Assembly: GCF_003054445.1 (NCBI RefSeq)
Contig: NC_042508.1
Span: 1,984,001-2,048,000, forward strand
DNA: 64,000 nucleotides
From: Pichia kudriavzevii
Taxonomy: Eukaryota > Ascomycota > Pichiomycetes > Pichiales > Pichiaceae
Direction of reading: 5' to 3'
The first letter of the stretch is position 1, and each line of letters begins with the position of its first letter. Of this stretch, positions 10,481 through 20,132 are shown piece by piece. The translations under genes and the position numbers were made by a program. The notes below the pieces were generated by a model, which was not told the DNA's origin, did no database searches, and saw only the letters and a list, made by a program, of their open reading frames with translations.

Positions 10481-11668
10481 ATGGACAGCACAGGCACCTT
10501 AGCTGAATTATATGGTTCTGTGAAACTATCAATTAAGAACCAAGGAACATTAGATTTTGAGGAATTCCAAAACATACATCGGAATTTCATTAAGCTATCC
10601 GAACTGATAGAATCATCTGATCTATATTCCGAGAATGACAAATTGTCGGAACTTGCAACTTCAACCTTAAAGTACCTCCTTATCCCTTACGAACATGCCA
10701 AGTTTTTAGATTCTCATGCGGTGTCGTCGCAACTAGGTCCTAGTGCACAACCCCAAAGAAGAAACAAATTACGATTACTAGTTTTAGAGATTGTTGAGGG
10801 CATAATTTGGAAGTTCTTGTCCCTTTTAGTTTTGAAGTTGGATATATTTGAAAACTGCGAAGCTGAGACAGCCAAGCTCTTTGTGAAATGGGTTAGAAAT
10901 TACGCCAACCTTAGGGAGCGTGAGATTGCCGAGAATGGGGTGAAGGGGTATGTGAAGTTGGATGAATTCGAGAGAGTGCAGTACAGTGATGGACCAATGG
11001 CCAGACGTGAGATGAAGATTTCCAAGTGGAAACAGGAGAAGGAGTTAAGTGAGAAGGTGAAGATCATCGAGGACGAGGACACGTTCAAGAGGCTCGATGC
11101 GCAAGTTGTTCGTAAAGTGAGGATGGACCAGCTCCAGCTAGCAGTTATCGATTCGATAAGCTTGCTAGAGAACTACTCGATGGAGAGGGAGATGTTATCC
11201 AGCATGGTTGGCAGGATCGAGGAGCTCGATGACATAGAAATCGAAGGTTCCCAATTGAAGAGGGTTAATGAGAATAGCGATTCTAGAATGGACGCCCAGA
11301 AGGACAATCGGTTTGACAAGGGGTACACAGATAAGCTCGAGCGATTGGACGTCACCAAGGATGATCTCATAAGCAAGGAGGGTAAGATTTTGAGGCCTTT
11401 TACTATTGTTGGTTCTGACGAACAGCGTAAGAATCTACAGAGCAAGGTCATGGGCACAGGCCAGGTGCTTCCATCTATGACAGTGGAGGAGCTCGTTGAC
11501 TACGAACTGGCAAATGGTGGTATGGTGAAGCCGCAAGACAAGGTTCCTGAAATAGACGAGGATGACGAAGCCTATCAAGACAAGGAGACCTATCGGTTGC
11601 GTGATTGGGACAACTTTACTGATTCCCACAAAAAGGGAAGTGGTAACAAGATGGGTAATCTAGGTTAG
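10481..11668 (+). CDS. TAP42: PP2A-associated TOR signalling protein TAP42
   Basis: 395 residues, ATG start; S. cerevisiae Tap42 has 366. The N-terminal two thirds are helical, with KISKWKQEKELSEKVKIIED and VVRKVRMDQLQLAVIDSISLL matching the Tap42/alpha4 family, and the C-terminal block VLPSMTVEELVDYE plus RLRDWDNFTDSHKKGSGNKMG is diagnostic. Tap42 binds the catalytic subunits of PP2A and PP2A-like phosphatases in the cytoplasm and passes TORC1 signals to, among others, the GATA factors. The middle (about 255-310) is a variable charged linker. Standard structure, nothing missing. Confidence 0.95.
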   Translation: MDSTGTLAELYGSVKLSIKNQGTLDFEEFQNIHRNFIKLSELIESSDLYSENDKLSELATSTLKYLLIPYEHAKFLDSHAVSSQLGPSAQPQRRNKLRLLVLEIVEGIIWKFLSLLVLKLDIFENCEAETAKLFVKWVRNYANLREREIAENGVKGYVKLDEFERVQYSDGPMARREMKISKWKQEKELSEKVKIIEDEDTFKRLDAQVVRKVRMDQLQLAVIDSISLLENYSMEREMLSSMVGRIEELDDIEIEGSQLKRVNENSDSRMDAQKDNRFDKGYTDKLERLDVTKDDLISKEGKILRPFTIVGSDEQRKNLQSKVMGTGQVLPSMTVEELVDYELANGGMVKPQDKVPEIDEDDEAYQDKETYRLRDWDNFTDSHKKGSGNKMGNLG

Positions 11669-11980
11669 AGAGACTCTTTATAGTGATACGTATCTAATGG
11701 TAGAGTTTGAATTAGACAGCCCACAAACAGGAAGCTGACCAAACATCCTAACGTTAGTCTTTGTAGTGTAATCTTTACGGTGTTGTTGTAACGTGTAGCG
11801 CGTTTTTTTTTTTTTTTTTCTTCGTTCTCCTCTGAGGCGGGTTGTGGGAATCACTACAAATTTAACTTGTGGTGATGCAGGAGCACACTTTGGCTACGAT
11901 ATTGATCTAGTTGTTGAGTGGTTTATATTTCATTGCAACAACAGAGGAAACACGGCATTAGTTGCTACACCGAGCCCGAT
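11669..11980. other. TAP42-YIP3 intergenic region
   Basis: 312 bp: TAP42 3' end, then a 17-bp T run (about 11803-11819) that probably belongs to the YIP3 promoter. No gene is seen. Confidence 0.5.
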
Positions 11981-12625
11981 ATGTCTTTTGTTCCAGCGCA
12001 GTTCAATTCGTTCACCAACAGCATTGATTTCGATATGCTTAACGTATGTAGTTCTGACAGGCACAGTGTGACAAACGACTGGATATCATTGCGGTTTCCA
12101 GTTGTTGTCCATTATTAGACACATCATACTAACGCAACTCATACCGTCATTCTACAGACAGAATCGTCCACGTCTCTATTGTCCAAATTCAAGTCTATGA
12201 AGAAGCCAAATGACTTTTTCGATTTTTCCAGAATGACAAAACCAAACGGTCTTATCGATGCACAACAGAGAATCACCTTCAACCTCTCCTACTTCCAGTA
12301 CAATTACATAGCCCTAGCATGTGTCTTGTTCATGTACTCCGTTGTCACAAATCTTGGCTTTTTCTCCTTTGTCGTTGCAGAAGGGGCCTTAATATATCTC
12401 ATTGAGAAAAAGTTTGGCCATGCAGAAGAAATCGACCTCAAGGTGTTTCAGATTCACAGAAACATATGGCTTACCATCATTCTCGTCATCAACATTCCCC
12501 TGTTTTTCTTCTACTGTCCATTGTCTACTGTGGTCTGGGTTGCGATTCTCTCCGCCGTTATAGTTGGAGTTCATGCCTCAATGATGGACAAGCCCGTGGA
12601 GGCGGCATACAGTAACGCTGTTTGA
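11981..12625 (+). CDS. YIP3: Prenylated Rab acceptor (PRA1 family) YIP3, two exons
   Basis: Spliced CDS join(11981..12043, 12158..12625), 176 residues, the same length as S. cerevisiae Yip3 (YNL044W), whose gene also has an intron. Exon 1 is MSFVPAQFNSFTNSIDFDMLN; exon 2 continues TESSTSLLSKFKSMKKPNDF. The frame alone would open at TTG 12179, which is wrong. The PRA1 domain has two paired hydrophobic hairpins (about residues 75-115 and 130-160) and ends with HASMMDKPVEAAYSNAV. The family binds prenylated Rab GTPases (Ypt proteins) and acts in ER-to-Golgi transport in the membrane. The conserved motif NLSYFQYNY precedes the first hairpin. Confidence 0.92.
12044..12157 (+). other. Spliceosomal intron in YIP3 (114 nt)
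   Basis: Donor GTATGT at 12044-12049, branch site TACTAAC at 12127-12133, acceptor CTACAG ending at 12157. It is phase 0 and keeps the frame; the position corresponds to the N-terminal region split in S. cerevisiae YIP3. Confidence 0.92.
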
Positions 12626-12934
12626 AATAAGTAAAACAAAATAAAACATGTATCTATACACTTGACAATTGGATCATAGAGACAGTATACTAAAGCATTC
12701 CTGTATAATTTGAACTAGGTAATAATAACGAGTTTTTTTTTTTATTTTATTTTATTTTATTTTCTTCTTCTGGTAAATCTGGTAAAAATAAAGAATAGAG
12801 AGATTCTCATTTAACAAATTTCTTTTTGGGTATCAGATAAGAGGCTCCATCTACATGTGAAGGCCAATACGGGAGTGATCCGTCTATTGTTATTCTTTAG
12901 AAACCATATACTCACCTATAACAAACCGTCTACT
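12626..12934. other. YIP3-ATG15 intergenic region with TTTTA repeat
   Basis: 309 bp. An A/T microsatellite (T run followed by TTTTA units, about 12733-12763) is the only structure seen; it is probably part of the ATG15 promoter. Confidence 0.5.
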
Positions 12935-14557
12935 ATGCACCATAAACTATTTGTGTCTTTACTGGTAGCTGCCTGTATGACTCTACTTTGGAGCACGTTA
13001 CGACATAGCAACAAATCAATGGTGAGATCACAAAGAGCCAGAGGAAATGTTGGTCTGGAGATGGACTTCAATCTCAGACATATCTATAGCAATGTACCTG
13101 CAGTGGCACATGTACGATTGGACATTGATGATCCTCTGCACAGTGGCATATGCCTTGAAGAGGGGGTGGGGGAGTTTTCCGAGGTGTTGAACAGGTACGG
13201 CATGGGTACCACATTTACAATCAAGAGCCAGCTTTCACAGATCCAACGACTCAAAGACAGGTCTCCAGACATGACGGAATCTTTAGTATTCCATACTCTG
13301 TTGAACCCGCAAGTTGACACGCATTCCTCCTTGGAGTGGGTGGTTGACGATATTCTTGTTCCGAATATCACTGACCCGGAGACGATATTGACGTTGGCCA
13401 AATTGGCATCAAATGCATATGCAAGACTGCCAATGGATCCTTCTTGGAGGGACGTTGAGCATCCGGACACTCAGTCTGGAATTGGATACAATCTCAGCGA
13501 TAGTTTTGGATGGGAGGAGAAAGGCGTCAGAGGCCATGTGTTTGTAGAGAATGTGGAAAGCGATAAAAACAGGGCACCGTTGGTCCTCATTGCCATCAAG
13601 GGGACTTCGGCCGCAGTGATTGGCGGTGGGAATGGTGGTGATGATGGTGAAGGCGGGTCTACTGGTGATGATCATAAAACAGTTGAAATGGACAAATTCA
13701 ACGACAATCTACTCTTCTCTTGCTGTTGTGCCAGAGTGTCATCTCTATGGTCAACGGTATGTGATTGTTATGAGAAAACATACACTTGCAACCAAAACTG
13801 TTTGGAAAACTCACTACGACATCCAGATAGATACTACAAGGCGGCATTGGAGATATACAGGAATGTTGTGGAACTATATCCAGAGAGTGAAATCTGGGTG
13901 ACTGGACATTCGTTAGGGGGTGTTTTGAGTTCTTTGCTGGGAAGGACTTATGGACTCCCAGCTGTCACGTTCGAGGCACCCGGCGACATGTTGGCTACTA
14001 AAAGGTTACATTTACCTTCGCCTCCAGGCCTACCGTTTGAAATGGAACATATTTGGCATTTCGGAAACAACGCCGACCCCATTTTTATGGGTGTCTGCAA
14101 TGGAGCTTCCTCCAGTTGTGGAATAGCCGGCTATGCTATGGAATCGAGGTGTCACTCCGGTTTGAAGTGTACCTATGATACAGTCACTGAGAAGGGATGG
14201 CATGTGAACATATTAAACCATAGGCTAGCTAATGTGATTGATAATCTCTTGTCAGTCACAAACACTACTGCTGAATGTATCAGACCTCCGCCTTGCATCG
14301 ACTGTTATGATTGGACCTTTGTGGATCATTCGGAAAATAAAAGAAGGGTGCCCAAGATTTCCACCTCTTCGTCTTCCATACCTTCATCTTCATCTTCAGA
14401 ATCCTCCACTACCACTGCCACGAGAAAGAGAAAATGCCTCAAATACACCTGGTATGGATCTTGCTATAAATGGGATGACGAAGATGACGATGAGCAACTG
14501 TTGAAGCATTACCATGACGTCCTGCACATCGCATCAACCACTTCAACTATCATTTGA
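12935..14557 (+). CDS. ATG15: Autophagic body lipase ATG15
   Basis: 540 residues from the ATG at 12935; the frame is open further to a GTG but MHHKLFVSLLVAACMTLLW is a clear signal anchor, so this start is preferred. Atg15 is a type II membrane phospholipase delivered through the multivesicular body pathway to the vacuole, where it breaks down autophagic and Cvt body membranes. The lipase nucleophile is Ser326 in GHSLGG; the candidate Asp lies in NNADPIFMG and the candidate His in KGWHVNILNHR. The Cys-rich segment CNGASSSCGIAGYAMESRCHSG is typical of the family. The C-terminal tail is Ser-rich and then acidic (DDEDDDEQ). Length is close to the S. cerevisiae protein (520). Confidence 0.93.
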   Translation: MHHKLFVSLLVAACMTLLWSTLRHSNKSMVRSQRARGNVGLEMDFNLRHIYSNVPAVAHVRLDIDDPLHSGICLEEGVGEFSEVLNRYGMGTTFTIKSQLSQIQRLKDRSPDMTESLVFHTLLNPQVDTHSSLEWVVDDILVPNITDPETILTLAKLASNAYARLPMDPSWRDVEHPDTQSGIGYNLSDSFGWEEKGVRGHVFVENVESDKNRAPLVLIAIKGTSAAVIGGGNGGDDGEGGSTGDDHKTVEMDKFNDNLLFSCCCARVSSLWSTVCDCYEKTYTCNQNCLENSLRHPDRYYKAALEIYRNVVELYPESEIWVTGHSLGGVLSSLLGRTYGLPAVTFEAPGDMLATKRLHLPSPPGLPFEMEHIWHFGNNADPIFMGVCNGASSSCGIAGYAMESRCHSGLKCTYDTVTEKGWHVNILNHRLANVIDNLLSVTNTTAECIRPPPCIDCYDWTFVDHSENKRRVPKISTSSSSIPSSSSSESSTTTATRKRKCLKYTWYGSCYKWDDEDDDEQLLKHYHDVLHIASTTSTII

Positions 14558-14689
14558 TGTGTGTATTAAGGTGTCTAAGGAACCATTTCCTCTCATTGTG
14601 ACGCGACTGTCTCTTGTATTTGATTTTGGTGAATTACTTTTTTCTCTCTTTTTTTTTTTTTTTTTTACGTCTACCTCTTAGAACACCAA

Positions 14690-14695
14690 ACGCGT
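14690..14695. promoter_or_regulatory. MluI cell-cycle box upstream of PRI2
   Basis: ACGCGT, 95 bp upstream of the PRI2 start and just after a long T run. MBF drives DNA synthesis genes, including primase subunits, through this motif in S. cerevisiae. Confidence 0.5.
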
Positions 14696-14790
14696 CAATC
14701 TCGATAAACTCTTGATGTTGTGGGGGTGGGTAACAATACCTTCCATATCGTTGGAGTAGCTTAGACAAGAAGCCACACAGGTCAGGAGTG

Positions 14791-16344
14791 ATGTTCAAGA
14801 AAGTGAAAAGGAGAACACAGGGGCGTCGTAACTTTGATGATTCGGTGACTATGATACAGGGTCCAGTTGAAGAAACTATTCTTCGAGAATATCCTGATCG
14901 TATCTCATTCTACAAGTTACCCCCTCTAACTGAGATAACCCTAGACGAATTCGAGACGTATGCGATAGATCGGTTGAAGATTTTGATAGAGATCAACAAT
15001 TTGCAGAGTCAGGGCACAAAGTACAGCGACCTGGTCAAACTTATGACCGAGAGACTGAAGGTTTTGGTTCCGATGCATCCTTTGAACACCATCGAACCAG
15101 AACTATTGTTGGAGGAGAGACGTAAAGACCACTATTCGCACTTTATCTTACGGTTGGCCTTCTGTAGAAGCGAAGAGCTTAGGAGGAAGTTTGTCAGCTC
15201 CGAGACTTTCTTGTTCAAATTGAGATATTCACAACTTACAAAACTAGAGAGACAGCAGTTTATCAACAAATTAGAGTTTGTTTGGGCGGAGGTTTCAGAA
15301 AATGAGAAAAACACTTTGAGGAAAGAGCTCATTGCAACACATTATAATGATGTAGCACAAGGTCTGAAACAAGGAACTCTTAGCGGTTCATCGGAGTATA
15401 ACCAGCGGAAACTGCTTGATGAAAGAGAAGTTTGGAGATGTTTGCAAAACGAAAAAATAAGTAAGCTTCCATGGGATGATGTTCCGGATCTAGTATCACA
15501 ACGTAAAGTTGTTTTACATAAAGGTTATGCATATGTGCCCGAATTTCTACAAATGAATTTGTTGGCCAACGAGTTTTCCAAATTTCTGGAATCACAATTA
15601 TTAGAGACTCTCAAACTACTCCCTGGTCTAGATGAAGACGAGAGATTGATACCTATTCTTGATAATCTGTCTAAAGGTTATGTTAGTAGTGAGTTCCAAG
15701 CGTTTGATGAATCTGTCGAAAACGACTCCGAGATAAATGCAATGAATGTCAAACAATTTGAAAAGTACTTCCCAGCGTGTGGTCATCGTTTGATGGAAGG
15801 CTTGGAGGAGCACCACCATTTAAGATTCACAGCAAGGCAGCAATTAACCATGTTTCTTAAAGGTATAGGATTAGGGCCTAGCGAAGCTTTAAAGTTCTGG
15901 CAAATGATGTTTACCAATGGGCCTGGCACCATGACTGTGGATAAGTTTAACAAGGAATACAAGTATAATTTCAGACACAGCTATGGTTTAGAAGGTGCAC
16001 GAATCAACTACAAACCGTGGGGATGTTCTATGATCATGTCCAAACCCAAACCTACCAAGCAAGAGTACCATGGATGTCCATACCGTGATTTGAATACTGA
16101 CAAATTGACCTCCTTGTTGAGGAAAATGGGAATGAGTGATGATGCAAACATGCAGAAAGTTGTTGAGCTGAGTGATGCAAGAGAATATCAGGGTGCTTGC
16201 ACCAAGGTTTTTGAAGTTTTGAATGCTAAAAACATTCAAGCAAACATGACTAAAGGCTTGAATGTCATGGAAACACCAATAACGCATCCAAATGATTACT
16301 TTAACAGGGGACTACTCTATGAAACTCGTCTGAAAGACCATTGA
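14791..16344 (+). CDS. PRI2: DNA primase large subunit PRI2
   Basis: 517 residues; the open frame begins at GTG one codon earlier, but ATG 14791 is the natural start. This is the iron-sulfur subunit of the Pol alpha-primase complex, which makes RNA primers in the nucleus. The four 4Fe-4S cysteines are all present at 330 (FPACGHRL), 412 (KPWGCSM), 429 (YHGCPYRD) and 470 (QGACTKVFE), matching 336/417/434/474 of S. cerevisiae Pri2 (528 residues). The conserved NFRHSYGLEG block and the RNA-template-binding region around HHHLRFTARQQLTMFLKGIG are intact. The N-terminal helical domain binds the Pri1 subunit. Confidence 0.96.
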   Translation: MFKKVKRRTQGRRNFDDSVTMIQGPVEETILREYPDRISFYKLPPLTEITLDEFETYAIDRLKILIEINNLQSQGTKYSDLVKLMTERLKVLVPMHPLNTIEPELLLEERRKDHYSHFILRLAFCRSEELRRKFVSSETFLFKLRYSQLTKLERQQFINKLEFVWAEVSENEKNTLRKELIATHYNDVAQGLKQGTLSGSSEYNQRKLLDEREVWRCLQNEKISKLPWDDVPDLVSQRKVVLHKGYAYVPEFLQMNLLANEFSKFLESQLLETLKLLPGLDEDERLIPILDNLSKGYVSSEFQAFDESVENDSEINAMNVKQFEKYFPACGHRLMEGLEEHHHLRFTARQQLTMFLKGIGLGPSEALKFWQMMFTNGPGTMTVDKFNKEYKYNFRHSYGLEGARINYKPWGCSMIMSKPKPTKQEYHGCPYRDLNTDKLTSLLRKMGMSDDANMQKVVELSDAREYQGACTKVFEVLNAKNIQANMTKGLNVMETPITHPNDYFNRGLLYETRLKDH

Positions 16345-16422
16345 GTTTTTGCTTGCCTGTATGTTTTGTAGTTGTATCGATTGTAAACAAAAAAAAAAAT
16401 CGGTTGTGTTTGAACCCCATGT

Positions 16423-16428
16423 AACGCG
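16423..16428. promoter_or_regulatory. MluI cell-cycle box upstream of the coiled-coil gene
   Basis: ACGCGT, 124 bp upstream of the ATG at 16552, next to a T run. It suggests, but does not prove, G1/S transcription of that gene. Confidence 0.35.
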
Positions 16429-16551
16429 TCTGCGGTTTTTTTTATCTAGGATATACAATGTTTCATTAATTTTTTATGATCCGCCTATTTCTTTTTGTCA
16501 GAATGCCAAGATATCGTCTGGAAGGAATAGGTTGTCCACACCGAAAAGAGA

Positions 16552-17466
16552 ATGTCCCATTCAACATCAGGGTTTAGAAATCCCTTCAAGATATTCAGTC
16601 GGAAAAGTATAACGTCTACGGTTGATAGTGGTCATCGAGGCATAAATAACGGAGACGCACCCACGCCTACGCTAACTTCCGCTACTTGGAGAGGTGATGA
16701 AAAGAGAGCACAACTTTTGGAAGAGCAATTGAGGGAGGTGAGTCTGACGGCTTCAAAGGCATATGACGAAATTGAAGATTATAAGCAAAGAAATATGCTG
16801 CTTGAAGAACAGGTTTCGAAGCAGCAACTTATGATTGAAACTTTGACTGGCCAGCTGGAAAAGCTGAACACTGAGAATATGAGTCACCAGAGGGAAAAGG
16901 ACATGGAAGACAAAGAAATGCAGCAACTAAGAGCTTCTAGGTCCAATGATAAAGGTAAGATACTAAATCTTGAACACGAGAAGCATAAATTGCAGGTTGA
17001 AAACGAAAATTTGAGGAAACAAATGGCTCAACTTGAAGAAACGAATAGGGCATATTCCCTGAAAATATTCGAAAGTGAAGGAGGCCATGGAAGTGGGATA
17101 CAAAAAATAGCCTCAAGAATTAATTCAAGCAATACAGTAACTCCGCCAAGCTCTTCTTCGAACGATAATACCCTCAGTCCAAATGAGGAAAGTCCATATG
17201 AAACTCCTAAAAACTATAGACAACTTGTTCGCCAATTGGAGCACAAGATACACGAATTAGAAAGCATTATAGAGTCGAAGAACGAAGCATACGAAAACAC
17301 CATTTGTACATTGAAGCATACCATGATGATAATAAACAACAACAAGAGTTTCCTCACTTCCAAAAAACACCGAAGTTTTGACACTGCAGATGTTGAATAT
17401 GAAAATGTTGTAGATAAAGGTGATGGAAGTACCTTTATTTTTGAAAATATTTCATTTCTACCTTGA
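16552..17466 (+). CDS. Unrecognised coiled-coil protein
   Basis: 304 residues, ATG start. I do not recognise the family. The N-terminus (1-45) is polar and basic (FRNPFKIFSRKS), residues about 48-175 form a long predicted coiled coil (AQLLEEQLREVSLTASKAYDE, then heptads through LRKQMAQLEE), then comes a Ser/Asn-rich linker (about 180-222, including TPPSSSSNDNT), and a second short coiled coil (RQLVRQLEHKIHELESIIESK, about 225-255). There is no membrane segment or signal peptide. The layout would suit a scaffold or a cytoskeletal/spindle accessory protein, but that is only a guess. Codon use looks like its neighbours. It lies 207 bp after PRI2. Confidence 0.75.
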   Translation: MSHSTSGFRNPFKIFSRKSITSTVDSGHRGINNGDAPTPTLTSATWRGDEKRAQLLEEQLREVSLTASKAYDEIEDYKQRNMLLEEQVSKQQLMIETLTGQLEKLNTENMSHQREKDMEDKEMQQLRASRSNDKGKILNLEHEKHKLQVENENLRKQMAQLEETNRAYSLKIFESEGGHGSGIQKIASRINSSNTVTPPSSSSNDNTLSPNEESPYETPKNYRQLVRQLEHKIHELESIIESKNEAYENTICTLKHTMMIINNNKSFLTSKKHRSFDTADVEYENVVDKGDGSTFIFENISFLP

Positions 17467-17844
17467 AAAACTGGTATTTCGATGTGGCACTAATTAACAA
17501 CTACATTCTATATGATTTTAATAGGAAGCTTAGAACCTGAAGTTCAAAAGCATCAACCTTTGGAGTCTCATATCCGTTTCTTTTGCCAGAAGCGGTACTC
17601 GTTAGATCTGTATTATTTTTCTATTAATATACCCTTTGTAGCGACGCAAAACATAGGTACTTTGTACCAGAGGAAAAAAAGGTGTATGCATCTTATAAAA
17701 TATTTAAAATAGCCATGGTGCAGAGTTTCGACTGGCATCAGGTTGAAATTTGAGTATAAGCGAACACACCAAGGTTATACTACCGTTTAGGAGGCCCATG
17801 ATAATGTTCCCATTCCATGCTAAAGAGCAGGCACTTCACAGTAG
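17467..17844. other. Intergenic region upstream of OST3/6
   Basis: 378 bp. An ATG-opened frame of 66 codons (17512-17712) has no recognisable features and low-complexity AT-rich sequence; I regard it as chance. Nothing else is seen. Confidence 0.5.
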
Positions 17845-18948
17845 ATGTTCCTCCATAACATAATAGTGTTCCTTCTGAGCTTAGCATTGCTCCCGAGATC
17901 TGATGCGGCCTATTCGTTTGACGAATTGAGGAGAGAGATTACCAAAAGTGATCCTCTTTTCCACGTTCCAGAAGGTGAACTTGAGAATGTTTTGTCATCC
18001 CTGAGGGAATACAATATGATCATGTTGGTTACTACCAACGAAGAGAGATATAACTGTCTTATGTGTGAGCAGTTTGATCCGATTTTCGTTAAAATCATTC
18101 AGAATGTGTATAAGAAACATCCAGAATTACTAAAAAATACAATCTTTACAAGGGTTGAAGCAGCACAACACCTGCCAACATTAAAGTCACTAGGTATTAA
18201 GTCTGTTCCACAGGTTTGGGGATTCCCCGATAGCAGGGCAGTTCTAGGCGCTGAAAAGTATAAGGATGTAAAGCACTTACTGGAACAAAGAAAAGCTGCG
18301 ATTTTGAAAGGTGAAAGTTTCCCAAGCCCAGATTGGTATGATTTGGACAATGCAGGAATGGAACACTATGTTTTTGAGTTAACTAAAGGTGCACAGTGGA
18401 ACGACGTTATAGAAAAGCTGGCAGGCTTTATTGGGAATACCCTCAATACGGACGTTACGGATATCCTGAAGGCTGGGTCCGATGAGGAAAGTATGTGGTT
18501 TACTGTAGGCAAATGGATGGTCTATGCCATAGTTACACTCAAATTCTTACAGAGAGTTTCCACCAAATCCGAAATACCGATATATGCCGATAAAAACATC
18601 TATGCATATTTCTGTATTGTCTTGATTTTTGTGAATTTGTCGGGATATAATTTCACCATGCAGAGAAAAGTCCCGTTTATATCAAGACGAGGAGAAAACA
18701 TATTATGGGTTGCCCCAGAAGGAAATTCGCAATTTGGCAGTGAGATAGTTATAAGCATTGCACTACAAATCACGTTCTCTGCTGTTTTGCTTTCTCTCAT
18801 TGTATTAGCCAAGCATTCACACGGAATTGCAAGAGACCTAATTGTAACCATTGCAAGCTTATCACTGTTAATGCTGTTATTGTTTGCTGCTGGTATCTAC
18901 CACTTGAAAAATGGGTCATATCCATTCAACTATGGAAATTTGTTTTAA
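17845..18948 (+). CDS. OST6: Oligosaccharyltransferase thioredoxin-like subunit (OST3/OST6)
   Basis: 367 residues, ATG start. An N-terminal signal peptide (MFLHNIIVFLLSLALLPRSDA) leads into a lumenal thioredoxin-fold domain with the active CxxC at Cys71/Cys74 (YNCLMCEQFDP) and the cis-Pro region KSVPQVWGFP. The C-terminal half has four membrane segments (about 218-235, 250-265, 300-322, 330-350). The subunit forms mixed disulfides with substrates to delay folding and so widen N-glycosylation in the ER. S. cerevisiae has two paralogues, OST3 and OST6; here one gene is seen. It is convergent with a YML018C homologue, exactly as OST6 (YML019W) is in S. cerevisiae, which favours the OST6 position; a pre-duplication single gene is likely. 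Confidence 0.9.
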   Translation: MFLHNIIVFLLSLALLPRSDAAYSFDELRREITKSDPLFHVPEGELENVLSSLREYNMIMLVTTNEERYNCLMCEQFDPIFVKIIQNVYKKHPELLKNTIFTRVEAAQHLPTLKSLGIKSVPQVWGFPDSRAVLGAEKYKDVKHLLEQRKAAILKGESFPSPDWYDLDNAGMEHYVFELTKGAQWNDVIEKLAGFIGNTLNTDVTDILKAGSDEESMWFTVGKWMVYAIVTLKFLQRVSTKSEIPIYADKNIYAYFCIVLIFVNLSGYNFTMQRKVPFISRRGENILWVAPEGNSQFGSEIVISIALQITFSAVLLSLIVLAKHSHGIARDLIVTIASLSLLMLLLFAAGIYHLKNGSYPFNYGNLF

Positions 18949-19055
18949 AAGGAGATAAAGAAAGTAAGGAAGAGGATATGTAAATGTATATGTAATTTTG
19001 CGCATCTTTATAGATAGCTAGATAGGTTCCTCTGCATGGCGAAAAAGGTTACGCA

Positions 19056-20132
19056 TTAACTGTTTTCAGAGTCTAATTTTTCGTGTTTATTTATCCAGTA
19101 AAATGAAAAGCAGACCAAGAAAGCACCAAAGAAGTATATTGGAGAATTGAATTTAAATTTGAAAATGATATCGCACATTAGAGCCAAGGGTATGGTCAAA
19201 CACAATCCCACAGTGACTGTCAATGGAGAAGTTAGAAGCATTGCTCTTGCCCAAAGGAAATCGGCTAAAAATGAAATAGCGCAGTTAAAGAGTAAGACAT
19301 ACCACACGTTTCTAGAAGGCGGTAGTTGAAACCTCTCTATACCTGTATAGTGAACAAACAACAGCGAAGGCCAGAGTAGTACTGTATTGAACACACCAAC
19401 GAAGCCAAAAAATAGTTTCATGTCCATTCGTGAATCGTCTTTCACTTTTAATTTGAGCAATATAGAATAAATACCATAACATAGAGCACCTAACAAAGCC
19501 AGCACATCACCAATTAATATTGTTTGGAATGGGGTGACATCGGCAGTTTGGGGTTTATCATTCAAGGTAACGCATATGACACCTACCAGCAACCCCACAA
19601 GGGATATTATTTTGGTCTTGTTGAATGTTTCCTGGTTAACCAAGTAACCTACTAACATGGTAAAGAACGAAGAAGTTGAGGAAAGGATTGTCTGGGAAGA
19701 CACTGAAGTGTAAACCAACGACGCATTGTTTAGCAAGTTTGACATTAGCCAAAGAATACAAAAGCAAAAGGACAATTTCAAAGTTTCCGAGATGGTCAAA
19801 GGATGCAGCTTGTCATCCGATTCTTCAATAATTTCAGGCAGTGGTTCAATTCCATAATTGTTGATGCCTATAGAGGTTTCGGGAACCAGATTATCGTGAT
19901 TCCCCTCCATGGGAGAAGGTTTCCAGTACCTGAAATAGCACGGCACCAAATAGAGAGAGAAAGACGCAGTATTAAACCAGGTAATGATAAACGGTTTCGA
20001 ATATACTTTCTCTTCAAACAGATTATTAAGTAGAAAAGAGGACAAAACCCAGAGCACCACCACGCAACAGAGAAAGAAGAGCCCCAATGACCATTCCCTC
20101 GTTCGTTTTGTTTGGGATACAAGTCCTGGCAT
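19056..20132 (-). CDS. Vacuolar DMT-superfamily transporter (YML018C/THI74, SLC35F5-like)
   Basis: 358 residues, ATG start. About ten hydrophobic segments in two repeats identify a drug/metabolite (EamA) transporter. Signature pieces such as NASLVYTSVSSQTILSSTSS, the VGVICVTLNDK region and LWARAMLLTSPLTVTVGL are typical of the SLC35F5 group represented by S. cerevisiae YML018C and its paralogue THI74. The S. cerevisiae protein is found in the vacuolar membrane and its substrate is unknown. It is convergent with OST3/6 (107 bp between stops) and divergent from TIM23. Confidence 0.88.
   Translation of the reverse strand: MPGLVSQTKRTREWSLGLFFLCCVVVLWVLSSFLLNNLFEEKVYSKPFIITWFNTASFSLYLVPCYFRYWKPSPMEGNHDNLVPETSIGINNYGIEPLPEIIEESDDKLHPLTISETLKLSFCFCILWLMSNLLNNASLVYTSVSSQTILSSTSSFFTMLVGYLVNQETFNKTKIISLVGLLVGVICVTLNDKPQTADVTPFQTILIGDVLALLGALCYGIYSILLKLKVKDDSRMDMKLFFGFVGVFNTVLLWPSLLFVHYTGIERFQLPPSRNVWYVLLFNCAISFLADFLWARAMLLTSPLTVTVGLCLTIPLALMCDIIFKFKFNSPIYFFGAFLVCFSFYWINKHEKLDSENS

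Noticed and set aside
12857-12934. N-terminal extension of ATG15
   Set aside because: It opens at GTG; the ATG at 12935 directly precedes the expected signal anchor.
16349-16612. 87-codon frame overlapping the start of the coiled-coil gene
   Set aside because: Different frame, opens directly after PRI2, no features; the overlapping 304-residue frame is far better.
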